Program-made: the position numbers and the translations under genes
Shown: piece after piece, positions 8,211 through 17,797 of the stretch
How positions within the stretch are numbered: the stretch's first letter is position 1
How the letters are laid out: the number at the start of each line of letters is the position of its first letter
Notes under the pieces: model-generated
The model's input: only the letters and a program-made list of their open reading frames with translations
The model's database searches: none
Told to the model about the DNA's origin: nothing
Assembly: GCA_902782245.1 (NCBI GenBank)
Contig: CACZMI010000038.1
Coordinates: forward strand, 1-41,497
Direction of reading: 5' to 3'
Length of the DNA stretch: 41,497 nt
From: an uncultured Bacteroidales bacterium
Lineage (GTDB): Bacteria > Bacteroidota > Bacteroidia > Bacteroidales > Bacteroidaceae

Positions 8211-9963
8211 ATGCGTTTAATCCAAGTAGCGCCTGGGAGATGTTGATCATAAAGTCTCCCATCGTTTCAAGTTCCTGGATAAGGTCAAAGTAATAAACGC
8301 CCGCCGTGTAATCATATGATTTGACCTCCATATTCTTGAGGTGCTCCTCGCGAAGGCTGTCACGCATATTGTTTATGGCATCCTCGGCCACATAAGCGTC
8401 TGTTATGTCTGTCACGTTGGCCTGTGCCAGATTGGTGTTCATAACGTCATAAGCCTTCTGCATGGTATCCAGCATCTCATTTATGCGCTTGCGCATCAGG
8501 TCGTTGAATACCTTGCCGTGATCACGCTTACGCTGCAGCAGACGTGAAATGGCCTCGCCCGAATCACCCAGAGACTCCATCTCACCTATTATCTTGAAAT
8601 ATGCCTTGACCTGCAGACGTGCCTGGTCCGATATGTCATTCTGGCTTACCTGATTAAGGTATGATGCAATCTCAAACTCAATACGGTCCGTAATCTCCTC
8701 ATACTTGACCAGTTTCTGCCGGAGTTCCTCAAATCCGTCGGTCTCGGACTCCTGAATGGCCTGACGTACATATCCGAATCCCTTGGCGCATATCTCGCCA
8801 AAGTGGTTTATCTCCTTGCGCGCCTCGGTTATGGACAACTCGGCCAGATTGGCGTTACCCTTGCCGATATAAACCAGATGGAACACCTCTTTCTCCTCTT
8901 CCTTGTTGGGAACCATCTTCATGACCAGTTTCTCCAACTGCGGTATGAACCATACCAGGATAAGTGTTGTTATGATGTTGAACAGAGAGTGAACAATGGC
9001 TACACTGTACGGCAGACTGCTTGCCAGGGTTGTCTGGGCGCTCAAGGCGCTGCCTTCTAGACCGGTCTGTGACAGGATGCTGAAATCGGCCGTAAGAGGA
9101 TTGGGGAATCCCATAGCCTCTACGATATAGGCATTCAGCCTCATATAAGGTCTGAACAGCGCAATTACCAGAACAGAACCGAAAAGGTTGAATACCAGAT
9201 GCGCACGTGCGGTACGCTTGGAACTTACGTTGGTCGATGTTGCAGCCAGGTTAGAGGTAATTGTGGTACCTATGTTCTCACCCAGGATAAACGCGACAGC
9301 GTTGGGGAACGTAATGGCGCCCGATGCCAGCAGCAGCATGGTGATACTTGTTGCAGCAGCCGATGACTGCAGGCAGAAAGTCATCACGGCACCTATTATG
9401 ATAAAGAGCACGGTGCTAAGGCCCATATCGGTTATAGGAGCCAGGAAATCACGTACCGGCTGGCTTGACAGCAGCGGATAAGATGTATCCTTGAGCATGC
9501 TCAAGCCCAGGAACAGGAACGCGAATCCTATCAGGAACGAGCCGAAATCCTTGGTTTTCTGTTTCTTAAAGAATGATGTCAGTACGAATCCCACAAAAAT
9601 AAGAGGGATTGCAATGGCACCCAGGCTGAACGTTCCGTCCATACTGACGGCAAACAGCCATGCGGTAACCGTAGTACCTATGTTGGCACCCATGATCACG
9701 CCGATGGCGCTCTTGAGTGTCATAAGTCCCGCATTCACAAAGCTTACCAGCATAAGTGTGGTTGCGGTCGATGACTGCACCAGAACGGTCACCAAAAAAC
9801 CGGTAAACAGGCATTTACCGGTATTTGATGTCATCTTCTCAATAAATGAACGCAGGCCCTTGCCCGCAAATCTCTGAAGGCTGCTGCTCATAAGATTCAT
9901 GCCCCAAAGGAACAGGGCAAGGCAGCCAAGCATCGTAAGAATCTGATAGAATAGTGAATCCAC
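8209..9963 (-). CDS. Na+/phosphate cotransporter family protein with PhoU-like C-terminus
   Basis: 584 residues. The N-terminal ~340 residues are hydrophobic and contain the two inverted-repeat signature motifs of the Na/Pi cotransporter (NptA, COG1283) family: VQSSTATTLM near residue 65 and LQSSAAATSITM near residue 205, each followed by a GANIGTT or GENIGTT stretch. The C-terminal ~200 residues are alpha-helical and PhoU-like. It would import phosphate with sodium through the inner membrane. The chosen start is GTG at 9963, preceded by AGAGG; the next in-frame ATG would remove the first helix. The promoter just upstream borrows its -33 element from palindrome R3. Confidence 0.92.
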   Translation of the reverse strand: MDSLFYQILTMLGCLALFLWGMNLMSSSLQRFAGKGLRSFIEKMTSNTGKCLFTGFLVTVLVQSSTATTLMLVSFVNAGLMTLKSAIGVIMGANIGTTVTAWLFAVSMDGTFSLGAIAIPLIFVGFVLTSFFKKQKTKDFGSFLIGFAFLFLGLSMLKDTSYPLLSSQPVRDFLAPITDMGLSTVLFIIIGAVMTFCLQSSAAATSITMLLLASGAITFPNAVAFILGENIGTTITSNLAATSTNVSSKRTARAHLVFNLFGSVLVIALFRPYMRLNAYIVEAMGFPNPLTADFSILSQTGLEGSALSAQTTLASSLPYSVAIVHSLFNIITTLILVWFIPQLEKLVMKMVPNKEEEKEVFHLVYIGKGNANLAELSITEARKEINHFGEICAKGFGYVRQAIQESETDGFEELRQKLVKYEEITDRIEFEIASYLNQVSQNDISDQARLQVKAYFKIIGEMESLGDSGEAISRLLQRKRDHGKVFNDLMRKRINEMLDTMQKAYDVMNTNLAQANVTDITDAYVAEDAINNMRDSLREEHLKNMEVKSYDYTAGVYYFDLIQELETMGDFMINISQALLGLNA

Positions 9964-9987
9964 TTCTTAACCTCTTATAAATCGATA

Positions 9988-10020
9988 CAAAGATAATTTA
10001 TTTTTGAAAAACAGTACAAA
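9988..10020 (-). promoter_or_regulatory. Promoter of the Na+/phosphate cotransporter gene
   Basis: Minus strand: TTTG at 10020-10017, 21 nt spacer, TATCTTTG at 9995-9988, matching the Bacteroidetes consensus. The TTTG is the distal arm (CCCCTTTTGTAC) of palindrome R3, so the end signal of the upstream gene and this promoter overlap. Confidence 0.65.
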
Positions 10021-10047
10021 AGGGGACAGTCCCCTTTTGTATCATTT
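10012..10047 (-). repeat. REP-like palindrome R3 at the metallo-hydrolase 3' end
   Basis: Minus strand: AAAATGATACAAAAGGGG, ACTGT, CCCCTTTTGTACTGTTTTT. The TGA of the motif is the stop codon of the upstream metallo-hydrolase gene (10044-10042). Loop bases differ from R1 and R2 (ACTGT rather than ACAGA). Its T-rich 3' side would allow termination. Confidence 0.85.
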
Positions 10048-10803
10048 TATGTCCAGTTTGAGGCCGTCGTAGGCAAACTGCATGTGCGGCGGGAACTTGG
10101 CGTTCATTATGGCATGCATACCTGCACGGTGGCTCATGTGGACAAAATAAGTCTCCTTGGCCCCTACCTTCTCTGCAAACAGCACAGCCTGGCGCACGTT
10201 CTGGTGCGTGGGATGTTCCTTGGTATGCAGCGCGTTCACCACAAGAGTCTCAGTGCCTTCCAGCAGTCTGAATGACTCCTCATCAATGCTTTTCATATCG
10301 GTAATGTATGTCAGGTTTCCGATTCTGAACCCAAGAATGGGCAGGTTGCCGTGCATTACGCGTATGGGCAGAAATTCCAGGTCACCAACCCTGAAACTTT
10401 TGCCCGGTTGGATCTCACGCAGTTCCATATGAGGCACACGGGGGTTGATATTCTGGTTGAAACAGTACGGCATACTCTGCACGATATGACTTATCACATT
10501 GCTCTCGGCATAGATGGGAATGGTGGTCGTAGTGCAGTAAGGACGCAGGTCATCAAGACCTCCTATATGGTCGTAATGCTCATGCGTAACGATCACAGCA
10601 TCAAGCTGTTCAATGCCGGCTCTTAAAGCCTGCTGACGGAAATCGGGGCCGCAGTCTATAATGATTTTGGTGGTATCAGTCTCTATCAGGGCCGATGTGC
10701 GCAGACGCTTGTCATGCGGATCGGTTGACATGCATGTCTGGCAGTGGCAGCGCATCTCGGGTACGCCTATGGATGTTCCGGTTCCAAGGAAAGTCAGTTT
10801 CAT
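10042..10803 (-). CDS. MBL-fold metallo-hydrolase, PhnP-like
   Basis: 253 residues. The metallo-beta-lactamase signature HEHYDH is at residues 74-79 (H74, H76, D78, H79), preceded by the IDCGPDFR strand. An N-terminal CHCQTC cluster (residues 19-24), typical of PhnP-like enzymes, probably binds a structural zinc. Further metal ligands are in VMHGN, ITDM and FVHMSHR. Relatives are cyclic phosphodiesterases or nucleases; the substrate here is not determined. The start ATG overlaps the murB stop by 4 nt, so the two are one transcript. This pairing with murB is the only context clue. The stop codon is inside palindrome R3. Confidence 0.88.
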   Translation of the reverse strand: MKLTFLGTGTSIGVPEMRCHCQTCMSTDPHDKRLRTSALIETDTTKIIIDCGPDFRQQALRAGIEQLDAVIVTHEHYDHIGGLDDLRPYCTTTTIPIYAESNVISHIVQSMPYCFNQNINPRVPHMELREIQPGKSFRVGDLEFLPIRVMHGNLPILGFRIGNLTYITDMKSIDEESFRLLEGTETLVVNALHTKEHPTHQNVRQAVLFAEKVGAKETYFVHMSHRAGMHAIMNAKFPPHMQFAYDGLKLDIK

Positions 10804-11798
10804 ATATAGTTGACCTCTGTAGAGAGTGTAATTCCGAATTTCCGTTTCACATCGGCAATGATGGTGTCGGCCAGGTGCCTGACATCGGCCCCGGTGGCCC
10901 CGCCCTTGTTTACCAGCACCAGCGCCTGCTTGTCATAAACGGCTGCAGGACCCAGCGAGCGGCCTTTCCAGCCGGTTTTCTCAATCAGCCAGCCGGCCGG
11001 AACCTTGATTCCGCCCGGAGCCGGATATGAAGGCACATCGGGATAGTTACTCCTTATTATATTGAACTCCTGTTCTGTCACCACCGGGTTCATGAAAAAG
11101 CTTCCGGCATTACCAAGTACCTTGGGATCGGGCAGTTTGCTGTCACGGATTGAAATCACGGCCTGGCGTATGTTTGCCAGTGTGGGACCGCCCAGACGCT
11201 CCACCTCCTGCTCCAGCGCTCCGTAACCCAACTTGGGCTGAGGCACCTTGGAAAGCGCATATATCACGTATGCAACTGCATACTGTCCCTTAAGTTCATT
11301 CTTGAATATGCTCTGACGGTATCCGTAGCGGCACTCGGCTTTGCTGAAATCGCGCTCGGTTCCATCGGTCAGGCATATGGTCTGCACAGTATCGATAACG
11401 TCCTTTGCCTCAGCACCGTATGCGCCTATGTTCTGGACTGCGCTGGCACCTACCTCGCCGGGAATGGCCGACAGGTTCTCAACACCCCAGAAACCGTTAA
11501 TGGTGCACCATGCCACGAAATCATCCCATACAACTCCTGCGCCCACCTTTACGTAGACGAGGTCATCAGTACTGTCTATGATATCTATCGATGTTATTGT
11601 GGAGTGCAGTACCGTACCCTTGAAATCGCCCATAAACAGCAGATTACTGCCTCCTCCTATCATCAGGACGGGCGTTTCTATATCCGGCAGGGCGTTTTTG
11701 AGCTCATCGGTAGTAGCCCAGTCAATAAGCCTGTCTGCCCTGACATCCATACCGAAGGTATTCCTGTCCGCAAGTGAACAATTGTCTCTAATCGTCAT
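10800..11798 (-). CDS. murB: UDP-N-acetylenolpyruvoylglucosamine reductase
   Basis: 332 residues. It reduces UDP-GlcNAc-enolpyruvate to UDP-MurNAc with NADPH and FAD in peptidoglycan precursor synthesis. The FAD-binding motif is GGGSNLL (about residues 48-54), with the substrate/FAD region at NLSAIPGEVGASAVQNIGAYG. The catalytic Ser is in NAGSFFMNP and the C-terminal Glu in STEVNYI, which makes this a type I (E. coli-like) MurB with the Tyr-loop insertion. The start ATG at 11798 leaves a 77-nt gap to the divergent pheS gene. It is followed without a gap by the metallo-hydrolase gene. Confidence 0.97.
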   Translation of the reverse strand: MTIRDNCSLADRNTFGMDVRADRLIDWATTDELKNALPDIETPVLMIGGGSNLLFMGDFKGTVLHSTITSIDIIDSTDDLVYVKVGAGVVWDDFVAWCTINGFWGVENLSAIPGEVGASAVQNIGAYGAEAKDVIDTVQTICLTDGTERDFSKAECRYGYRQSIFKNELKGQYAVAYVIYALSKVPQPKLGYGALEQEVERLGGPTLANIRQAVISIRDSKLPDPKVLGNAGSFFMNPVVTEQEFNIIRSNYPDVPSYPAPGGIKVPAGWLIEKTGWKGRSLGPAAVYDKQALVLVNKGGATGADVRHLADTIIADVKRKFGITLSTEVNYI

Positions 11799-11823
11799 GC
11801 TGCAAAATTACTCATTCTAATTG

Positions 11824-11853
11824 TTGAAATCGCTTCTTTTTTTGCTAATTTTG
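11824..11853 (+). promoter_or_regulatory. Promoter of the pheS operon
   Basis: TTG at 11824-11826, 19 nt spacer, TAATTTTG at 11846-11853, a full match to the Bacteroidetes -33/-7 pattern, with the pheS ATG 22 nt downstream. Confidence 0.75.
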
Positions 11854-11875
11854 CGCCTTGTAAAAAAGTATCGTG

Positions 11876-12895
11876 ATGATTGAGAAAATAGAACAGCTTA
11901 TAGCCGAAATCAACGGCCTCAAGGCATCAACTGCCGAAGAGCTTGAATCACTGCGTCTTAAGTACCTGAGCAAGAAAGGTGCCATCAATGACCTCATGGC
12001 CGATTTCCGCAATGTTCCCGCCGAGCAGAAGCGTGAGGTGGGTCAGAAACTCAATGAACTCAAGAACCTGGCACAGGACAAGATAAACGCCCTCAAGGAG
12101 ATTTTTGATGCACAGAAGGCCGAGTCCGAGAAACCCGACCTGACCCGCACCGCATACCCCACCGGACTCGGCACACGCCACCCGCTCAACATAGTCAAGA
12201 ATGAGATAATCGATATTTTCTCACGTCTGGGCTTTGTTCTGGCCGACGGTCCCGAGGTGGAGGATGACTGGCATGTATTCTCATCCATGAACTTTGCCGA
12301 GGATCACCCCGCACGCGATATGCAGGATACCTTCTTTGTAGAGGCACATCCCGATATCATACTTCGTACGCATACATCATCGGTCCAGAGCCGCGTAATG
12401 GAGGTCTCAGAGCCCCCTATCCGCATCATCTGCCCGGGCCGCGTTTACCGTAACGAGGCCATCAGTTACCGTGCACACTGCTTCTTCCATCAGGTTGAGG
12501 CTCTGTACGTTGACAAGAAAGTAAGTTTCTCGGACCTCAAGCAGGTTCTGCTCTACTTTGCACAGCAGATGTTCGGTCCCGATACCAAGATCCGTCTGCG
12601 CCCCAGTTACTTCCCCTTCACCGAGCCATCGGCCGAGATGGACATAAGTTGCAACATATGCGGCGGAAAGGGTTGCGCATTCTGCAAGGGCACCGGTTGG
12701 GTTGAGATCCTGGGCTGCGGTATGGTTGACCCCAACGTTCTGGAACTCAACGGCATCAACAGCAAGGAATACTCAGGCTTTGCACTCGGTATGGGTATTG
12801 AGCGCATCACCAACCTTAAATATCAGGTCAAGGACCTGCGTATGTTCTCCGAGAACGACGTGCGTTTCCTCAAGGAGTTTGAGGCAGCCAACTGA
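11876..12895 (+). CDS. pheS: Phenylalanyl-tRNA synthetase alpha subunit
   Basis: 339 residues. It is the catalytic subunit of the alpha2-beta2 enzyme that charges tRNA-Phe. An N-terminal coiled coil (about residues 1-85) for tRNA contact is followed by the class II core: HTSSVQSRVM, motif 2 in GRVYRNEAIS...HCFFHQVEAL, and motif 3 in GFALGMGIERI. A Cys-rich insertion (CNICGGKGCAFCKGTGW), as is common in Bacteroidetes versions, probably binds zinc. The ATG at 11876 is preferred over the GTG one codon earlier. pheT is not adjacent; the next gene is nth, 15 nt downstream. Confidence 0.97.
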   Translation: MIEKIEQLIAEINGLKASTAEELESLRLKYLSKKGAINDLMADFRNVPAEQKREVGQKLNELKNLAQDKINALKEIFDAQKAESEKPDLTRTAYPTGLGTRHPLNIVKNEIIDIFSRLGFVLADGPEVEDDWHVFSSMNFAEDHPARDMQDTFFVEAHPDIILRTHTSSVQSRVMEVSEPPIRIICPGRVYRNEAISYRAHCFFHQVEALYVDKKVSFSDLKQVLLYFAQQMFGPDTKIRLRPSYFPFTEPSAEMDISCNICGGKGCAFCKGTGWVEILGCGMVDPNVLELNGINSKEYSGFALGMGIERITNLKYQVKDLRMFSENDVRFLKEFEAAN

Positions 12896-12910
12896 TAACC
12901 CACACCTCTT

Positions 12911-13546
12911 ATGAGAAAGAGGGAATTATACAATAAATGCAGCGAGAGACTATCTCAGGCATATCCTGAGGCAGCAACCGAGCTGCATTTTTCGTCTCCA
13001 TACCAACTGCTCTGTGCGGTCATGCTGTCGGCCCAATGTACCGATAAGCGCGTCAATATGGTCACTCCCGCCCTCTTTGAGGCATTCCCCACGGTGCATG
13101 ATATGGCTGCAGCCACTCCGGAGCAGATATTCCCGTATATCAAAAGCGTTTCTTATCCCAACTCCAAGGCCGATCATCTGGCCGGAATGGCACGTATGGT
13201 ATGTGACCGTTTTGACGGCAGGATACCGGATACCATGGAAGAGATGACCTCTCTGCCAGGTGTAGGCCGCAAAACCGCAAACGTGATGCTTGCAGTGGCA
13301 TTTAACGGTCAGGCTATGCCGGTTGATACCCACGTATTCCGCCTGAGCCACCGCATTGGTCTTGTACCCAAGCGCTGCACTACCCCGTTAAGCGTTGAGA
13401 AAGAGTTGGTTAAGTACTTCCCAAAAGAACTGCTTTCACGTGCTCATCATTGGCTCATCCTGCACGGGCGCTACGTATGTACCGCGCGCACACCAAAATG
13501 TGCAAATTGCTGCCTTAATGACATATGTTTGCGTGATTTTGATTAA
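12911..13546 (+). CDS. nth: Endonuclease III (DNA glycosylase/AP lyase)
   Basis: 211 residues, the standard length. It removes oxidised pyrimidines and cleaves at the abasic site in base excision repair. The helix-hairpin-helix is LPGVGRKTANVML, with the catalytic Lys at residue 121 and the catalytic Asp at residue 139 in VDTHVFR. The C-terminal [4Fe-4S] ligands follow the family spacing: C-x6-C-x2-C-x5-C (CTARTPKCANCCLNDIC). It sits 15 nt after pheS and 24 nt before the serine acetyltransferase gene and is probably co-transcribed with both. Confidence 0.97.
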   Translation: MRKRELYNKCSERLSQAYPEAATELHFSSPYQLLCAVMLSAQCTDKRVNMVTPALFEAFPTVHDMAAATPEQIFPYIKSVSYPNSKADHLAGMARMVCDRFDGRIPDTMEEMTSLPGVGRKTANVMLAVAFNGQAMPVDTHVFRLSHRIGLVPKRCTTPLSVEKELVKYFPKELLSRAHHWLILHGRYVCTARTPKCANCCLNDICLRDFD

Positions 13547-13570
13547 TTTTGCGGTCTGTTACCAGTGGCA

Positions 13571-14398
13571 ATGGAAAAGAAAGACATTTTTGAAAGCATC
13601 AGGGACGTTAAAAAATCCCTTCAGAAAGCCGATAAGTACATCCCCAAGGTTGAGGAGCGCTCCATTGACCGTGCCGAGATAAAGGAGGCGGTCAAGTTGT
13701 TCCGTCATGTGGTGTTCGGCAATTTCTTTGGAGCGGTTGACCTCTCCACGTCTTTAAGCCGCCTGTATACCATTCTGTCCCATCAGATTGACTATATCAG
13801 CCGGATATTCCATGAGTCCATGCCCTGTTGTGCAGAGGAGATTTCCCAGCAGTTCATTGAGAGCATCCCGGAGCTTCGCCGCCTGCTTGGAACCGATGTC
13901 AAGGCCATCTTTGACGGTGACCCTGCAGCCGTAAGCCATGAGGAGGTAATCCTGTGCTACCCGTCGCTGGTAGCCATGTACCACTACCGTATGGCACACC
14001 GTCTGCTTGAACTTGGAGTACCCATCCTGCCCCGCATCATCACTGAACTTGCACACTCGCTTACCGGCATAGACATCCATCCGGGTGCCCGTATCGGCGA
14101 GTATTTCAGTATAGACCACGGTACCGGAGTGGTTATAGGCGAGACAGCAATCATAGGCAATCATGTACAACTCTATCAGGGAGTTACGCTTGGCGCCAAG
14201 AGCTTCAAGTTTGATGAGAACGGCAATCCCATAAACGTACCGCGTCATCCTATCATCGAAGACAACGTGGTAATCTACTCCAACACATCGGTACTTGGCC
14301 GCATAACCATCGGCCATGACACCATCATTGGAGGTAACGTATGGCTTACTCAGGACCTGCCGCCCTACTCCAAGTTTTTTCAGAACAGAGAGAAATAA
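13571..14398 (+). CDS. Serine O-acetyltransferase
   Basis: 275 residues. The product would make O-acetylserine from serine and acetyl-CoA for cysteine synthesis. The N-terminal ~135 residues form the helical domain. Residues about 160-270 are a left-handed beta-helix of hexapeptide repeats, including DIHPGARIGEYFSIDHGTGV and VIGETAIIGNHVQLYQGVTLGAKS, with the catalytic His of the DHGTGVVIGETA motif. The ATG at 13571 is used; a GTG two codons earlier is possible. A TAATTTTG -7-like element lies at 13544-13551, although no -33 is well placed. It precedes pgk by 23 nt. Confidence 0.9.
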   Translation: MEKKDIFESIRDVKKSLQKADKYIPKVEERSIDRAEIKEAVKLFRHVVFGNFFGAVDLSTSLSRLYTILSHQIDYISRIFHESMPCCAEEISQQFIESIPELRRLLGTDVKAIFDGDPAAVSHEEVILCYPSLVAMYHYRMAHRLLELGVPILPRIITELAHSLTGIDIHPGARIGEYFSIDHGTGVVIGETAIIGNHVQLYQGVTLGAKSFKFDENGNPINVPRHPIIEDNVVIYSNTSVLGRITIGHDTIIGGNVWLTQDLPPYSKFFQNREK

Positions 14399-14421
14399 TT
14401 TAACCATAAACAAACAGAATT

Positions 14422-15672
14422 ATGACAATTGATCAATTCAATTTCGCCGGAAAGAAGACTTTCGTACGCGTAGACTTCAACGTTCCCGTTGATGAGAACT
14501 TCAACATCACCGATGATACCCGTATCGTCGCTGCAATGCCCACCCTGAAGAAGATCATCGCCGATGGCGGTCGTCTTATCATCGCTTCACACATGGGTCG
14601 TCCCAAGAAGAACCCGGATCCCAAGTACTCACTCAAGTACATCCTGAAGCACGTTTCAGAGTGCCTTGGTGTTGACGTAAAGTTTGCCGAGGACTGCGCT
14701 AAGGCTCAGGAGCAGGTTGCCGCTCTCAAGGACGGTGAGGCTCTGCTGCTTGAGAACGTACGTTTCTACGCTGAGGAAGAGGGTAAGCCCCGTGGCATCG
14801 AGAAGGAGGATCCCGCATACGATGCTGCCAAGAAGGAGCTCAAGGCCGCTCAGAAGGAGTTCGCCAAGACTCTGGCCAGCTACGCCGACGTTTATGTAAA
14901 CGATGCATTCGGTACCGCTCACCGCAAGCACGCCACCACAGCCGTTATGGCCGATTTCTTTGATGCAGATCACAAGATGTTCGGTTATCTGATGGAGAAG
15001 GAGGTTGTAGCTGTTGAGAAGGTGCTCAATAACTCAGTTAAGCCTGTAACCGCCATCATCGGTGGTTCAAAGGTATCTTCAAAGATCACCATCATTGAGA
15101 ACCTGCTCCAGAAGGTTGACAACCTGGTAATCATAGGCGGTATGGCCTACACATTCGTTCTGGCCAAGGGCGGTAAGGTAGGTAACTCACTCTGTGAGCC
15201 CGATCAGGTTGACGTTGCCCTGGCCGTTCTCAAGAAGGCCGAGGAGCTGGGCGTAAAGATCGTCCTGCCCGTTGACTGCCTTGCAGCCGATAACTTTGAC
15301 AACAACGCCAACACTCAGGTTGTTGACAACAACAACGTACCCGACGGTTGGGAAGGTATGGATATAGGTCCCAAGTCAGCCGCTCTGATGGCCGGAGTAA
15401 TCGAGTCTTCAAAGACTATCCTGTGGAACGGTCCTGCCGGTGTATTCGAGTTCAGCAACTTCCAGGCCGGTACAAAGGCTATCGCTACCGCTGTTGCCAA
15501 CGCAACTGCCAAGAACGGAGCTTTCTCACTGGTAGGTGGCGGTGACTCAGTAAGCGCTGTAAAGCAGTTCGGTTTTGCCGATAAGGTATCATACGTATCA
15601 ACCGGCGGCGGTGCCCTGCTTGAGGCTATCGAGGGTAAAGTTCTGCCCGGTATCGCTGCTATCAAGGGTTAA
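14422..15672 (+). CDS. pgk: Phosphoglycerate kinase
   Basis: 416 residues. It converts 1,3-bisphosphoglycerate and ADP to 3-phosphoglycerate and ATP in glycolysis. The N-terminal signature is [19 protein letters not shown], with substrate-binding [12 protein letters not shown] and the LLLENVRFY segment. The nucleotide-binding C-terminal half contains [17 protein letters not shown] and [13 protein letters not shown]. Codon choice is strongly biased (GTT, AAG, CTC, CGT), as expected for a highly expressed gene. It ends at a strong terminator that overlaps the leader of the next gene. Confidence 0.98.
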   Translation: MTIDQFNFAGKKTFVRVDFNVPVDENFNITDDTRIVAAMPTLKKIIADGGRLIIASHMGRPKKNPDPKYSLKYILKHVSECLGVDVKFAEDCAKAQEQVAALKDGEALLLENVRFYAEEEGKPRGIEKEDPAYDAAKKELKAAQKEFAKTLASYADVYVNDAFGTAHRKHATTAVMADFFDADHKMFGYLMEKEVVAVEKVLNNSVKPVTAIIGGSKVSSKITIIENLLQKVDNLVIIGGMAYTFVLAKGGKVGNSLCEPDQVDVALAVLKKAEELGVKIVLPVDCLAADNFDNNANTQVVDNNNVPDGWEGMDIGPKSAALMAGVIESSKTILWNGPAGVFEFSNFQAGTKAIATAVANATAKNGAFSLVGGGDSVSAVKQFGFADKVSYVSTGGGALLEAIEGKVLPGIAAIKG

Positions 15673-15696
15673 TCCCAAATATTTTTAGTATATTTG

Positions 15697-15732
15697 AAAC
15701 CGCGGGAGCAATACTCCTGCGGTTTCTTTATT
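15697..15732 (+). terminator. Terminator of pgk, overlapping the leader of the TPR gene
   Basis: AAACCGCGGGAG, a CAATA loop, CTCCTGCGGTTT, then TTTCTTTATT: a 12-bp stem with one G-T pair. A TATATTTG -7-like box (15689-15696) lies directly in front of it. A transcript for the downstream gene could therefore start within the stem and escape termination. Confidence 0.85.
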
Positions 15733-17781
15733 ATGGGTGTAGAGGAAGATATAAAGAAGCGTGCGCAGCACATCAGGGAACTGTTGCTCAGCGCACATCT
15801 CAAGGAGGCATTGGAGCAGATTCAGGCTCAGATGTCGGGCATATCGGACTGGAGCGCATCGTCCCGTTTTGAGGATATAGACCGCTCCTACAGGTACATG
15901 CTGCAGTATTACAGCCAGGGTTCGCCCGATGAGCACCGCAATGAGGTCTACCGCCAGCTGGTGCGCCGTGCCCTGCTTCTGAACGATGACGTACTCCAGG
16001 CACGCCTGCAGCCTACGTCCATGCTTCTCTACTACCAGCACCTGCGCTCCACCCAGTCCCGTACAGAGAATATAGAAGGACTCCGCCTGGCACTGGAATC
16101 ATTTGCCGAACTTGGCGATACCGACACCCACGAGCGTAACCTAGGCCTTCTGTTTGACCTTATCTGGACCAACGGAGAGTGGAATTCAAGTGATTCAGCA
16201 TCACTACTTGAACTCATTGATTCTCCGCTTGTTATAGAGGATGATTCAGCCCTTGCCATAAGCGCCGTGACGCTCTCCCTGATGGAGCGGTTTGATCCGC
16301 TCAAATGCATATTCCTGTGCCAGGCTGCCCGTAGTCTGAGTACCACAGTATCGGTCCGTGCACTCACAGGACTGGCTGTGGCATTGGGCGGTTACAATGA
16401 CATTATGCCCTACTTCCCGGAAGTAACTGATGCCATAAGGCTGCTGCAGGACGAGCCGGACATATGCGAGCGTATGCTCAAAGTGCAGATGTCACTGCTT
16501 CTGTGCCGTGAGACCAAGGAGATAGACCGCCGTATGCGTGAGGAGTTCATCCCCACCATGTTGCGTAACCCCAAACTGGGCGACCTTATGCGCGAGGAAC
16601 TGGAGCGGGATGACGATGTCTATATGAGCACCTTCTCAAATCTCAAGAACTATCCCTTCTTCCGCGAGATACACAATTGGTTCCGTATCTTCAGCATAGA
16701 CCAGCCCGATGTACGTAAGGCGTTGGGAGACAATACCCTGGCTACGACCATCGGCAAATCCATGCTCTCCAGCGGCATATTCTGCAATTCAGACAAATAC
16801 TCCATAGCGCTCACCTTCTCGCAGATACCGCGCGAGCAGCGTGACATGCTTACGGGACAGATCAACGAGGAGGCCCTTGAGGCAATGGATGAGAAAGCCA
16901 CCAGCGCATCACCCGCCGGTGCCGCCGAGACATTCTCGGCCCGTCAGTATGCCCATGACCTGTACCGTTTCTTTAATCTCTTCAGCCGCCGCCATGAGTT
17001 CCGCAACCCGTTTGACAGCAATCTTAATCTGCTTACAGACAGTCCAGTATCTCCTCTTCTCCAAACTACGGAGTCAGAGCAGGCCATTGCCGCATGGCTG
17101 TTTGGAAAGAACTATTATGATGAGGCCGTACAGGCATTCCGCCTGATGGAATCCACAGCGCACCCCTATTCGACCGATTACCGGTTCTACCAGCAACTGG
17201 GATACGCGCTTCAACGCACCCAATCATATAACCAAGCGCTTGAGGCATATCGCCGGTCGGATATACTTCAGGGCGGCAACAACTGGACGTTGCGTCATTC
17301 GGCCCAGTGCCTTAGGGTTCTTGGACAGGCCGATGAGGCTCTTGAACTGCTGTTGCAGGCTGAGAAGAACAGCCCTGACAATCTCTCGCTTCAGATTCAG
17401 ATAGGCGACTGTCTGGTGGATCTTAAGCGTTACGACGATGCCCTGACACGTTTCTTCAAGGTTGATTACCTTAAGCCGGACTATCCCAAGGCATGGAGGG
17501 CAATAGGCTGGTGCGCATTCCTGGCAGGACGTACTGATAAATCCATTGAGTATTACAACAAACTGCTCAATGCCAAGCCTACCGCCAATGACTGCCTCAA
17601 CGCCGGTCACGCCTACTTTGTTGACGGCAATATCCAACGCGCAGTCTCCCTGTACCGTCAAAGCCGCAGCATGATGGGCCCCGATGAATTTGAGGCCGAA
17701 TTCAACAAAGACCGCCCCATTCTGGCATCAAAGGGCATTGCCGAGCAGGATTTCCCGCTGTTGTGGGACCTTATAGAATAA
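15733..17781 (+). CDS. Tetratricopeptide-repeat protein
   Basis: 682 residues from the ATG at 15733, which immediately follows the pgk terminator. An upstream TTG in frame would place the terminator inside the gene and is rejected. The first ~420 residues are alpha-helical with no recognised domain. Residues about 445-670 hold several TPR units, for example [68 protein letters not shown] and [17 protein letters not shown]. There is no signal peptide or membrane segment, so it is probably a cytoplasmic scaffold. GH3 starts 16 nt downstream but is a separate, exported product. Specific partners unknown. Confidence 0.8.
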   Translation: MGVEEDIKKRAQHIRELLLSAHLKEALEQIQAQMSGISDWSASSRFEDIDRSYRYMLQYYSQGSPDEHRNEVYRQLVRRALLLNDDVLQARLQPTSMLLYYQHLRSTQSRTENIEGLRLALESFAELGDTDTHERNLGLLFDLIWTNGEWNSSDSASLLELIDSPLVIEDDSALAISAVTLSLMERFDPLKCIFLCQAARSLSTTVSVRALTGLAVALGGYNDIMPYFPEVTDAIRLLQDEPDICERMLKVQMSLLLCRETKEIDRRMREEFIPTMLRNPKLGDLMREELERDDDVYMSTFSNLKNYPFFREIHNWFRIFSIDQPDVRKALGDNTLATTIGKSMLSSGIFCNSDKYSIALTFSQIPREQRDMLTGQINEEALEAMDEKATSASPAGAAETFSARQYAHDLYRFFNLFSRRHEFRNPFDSNLNLLTDSPVSPLLQTTESEQAIAAWLFGKNYYDEAVQAFRLMESTAHPYSTDYRFYQQLGYALQRTQSYNQALEAYRRSDILQGGNNWTLRHSAQCLRVLGQADEALELLLQAEKNSPDNLSLQIQIGDCLVDLKRYDDALTRFFKVDYLKPDYPKAWRAIGWCAFLAGRTDKSIEYYNKLLNAKPTANDCLNAGHAYFVDGNIQRAVSLYRQSRSMMGPDEFEAEFNKDRPILASKGIAEQDFPLLWDLIE

Positions 17782-17797
17782 TCAGATAAACAAGCAT

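Noticed and set aside
15694-15732. TTG start for the TPR gene
   Set aside because: It would put the pgk terminator hairpin inside the coding region; the ATG at 15733 is preferred.
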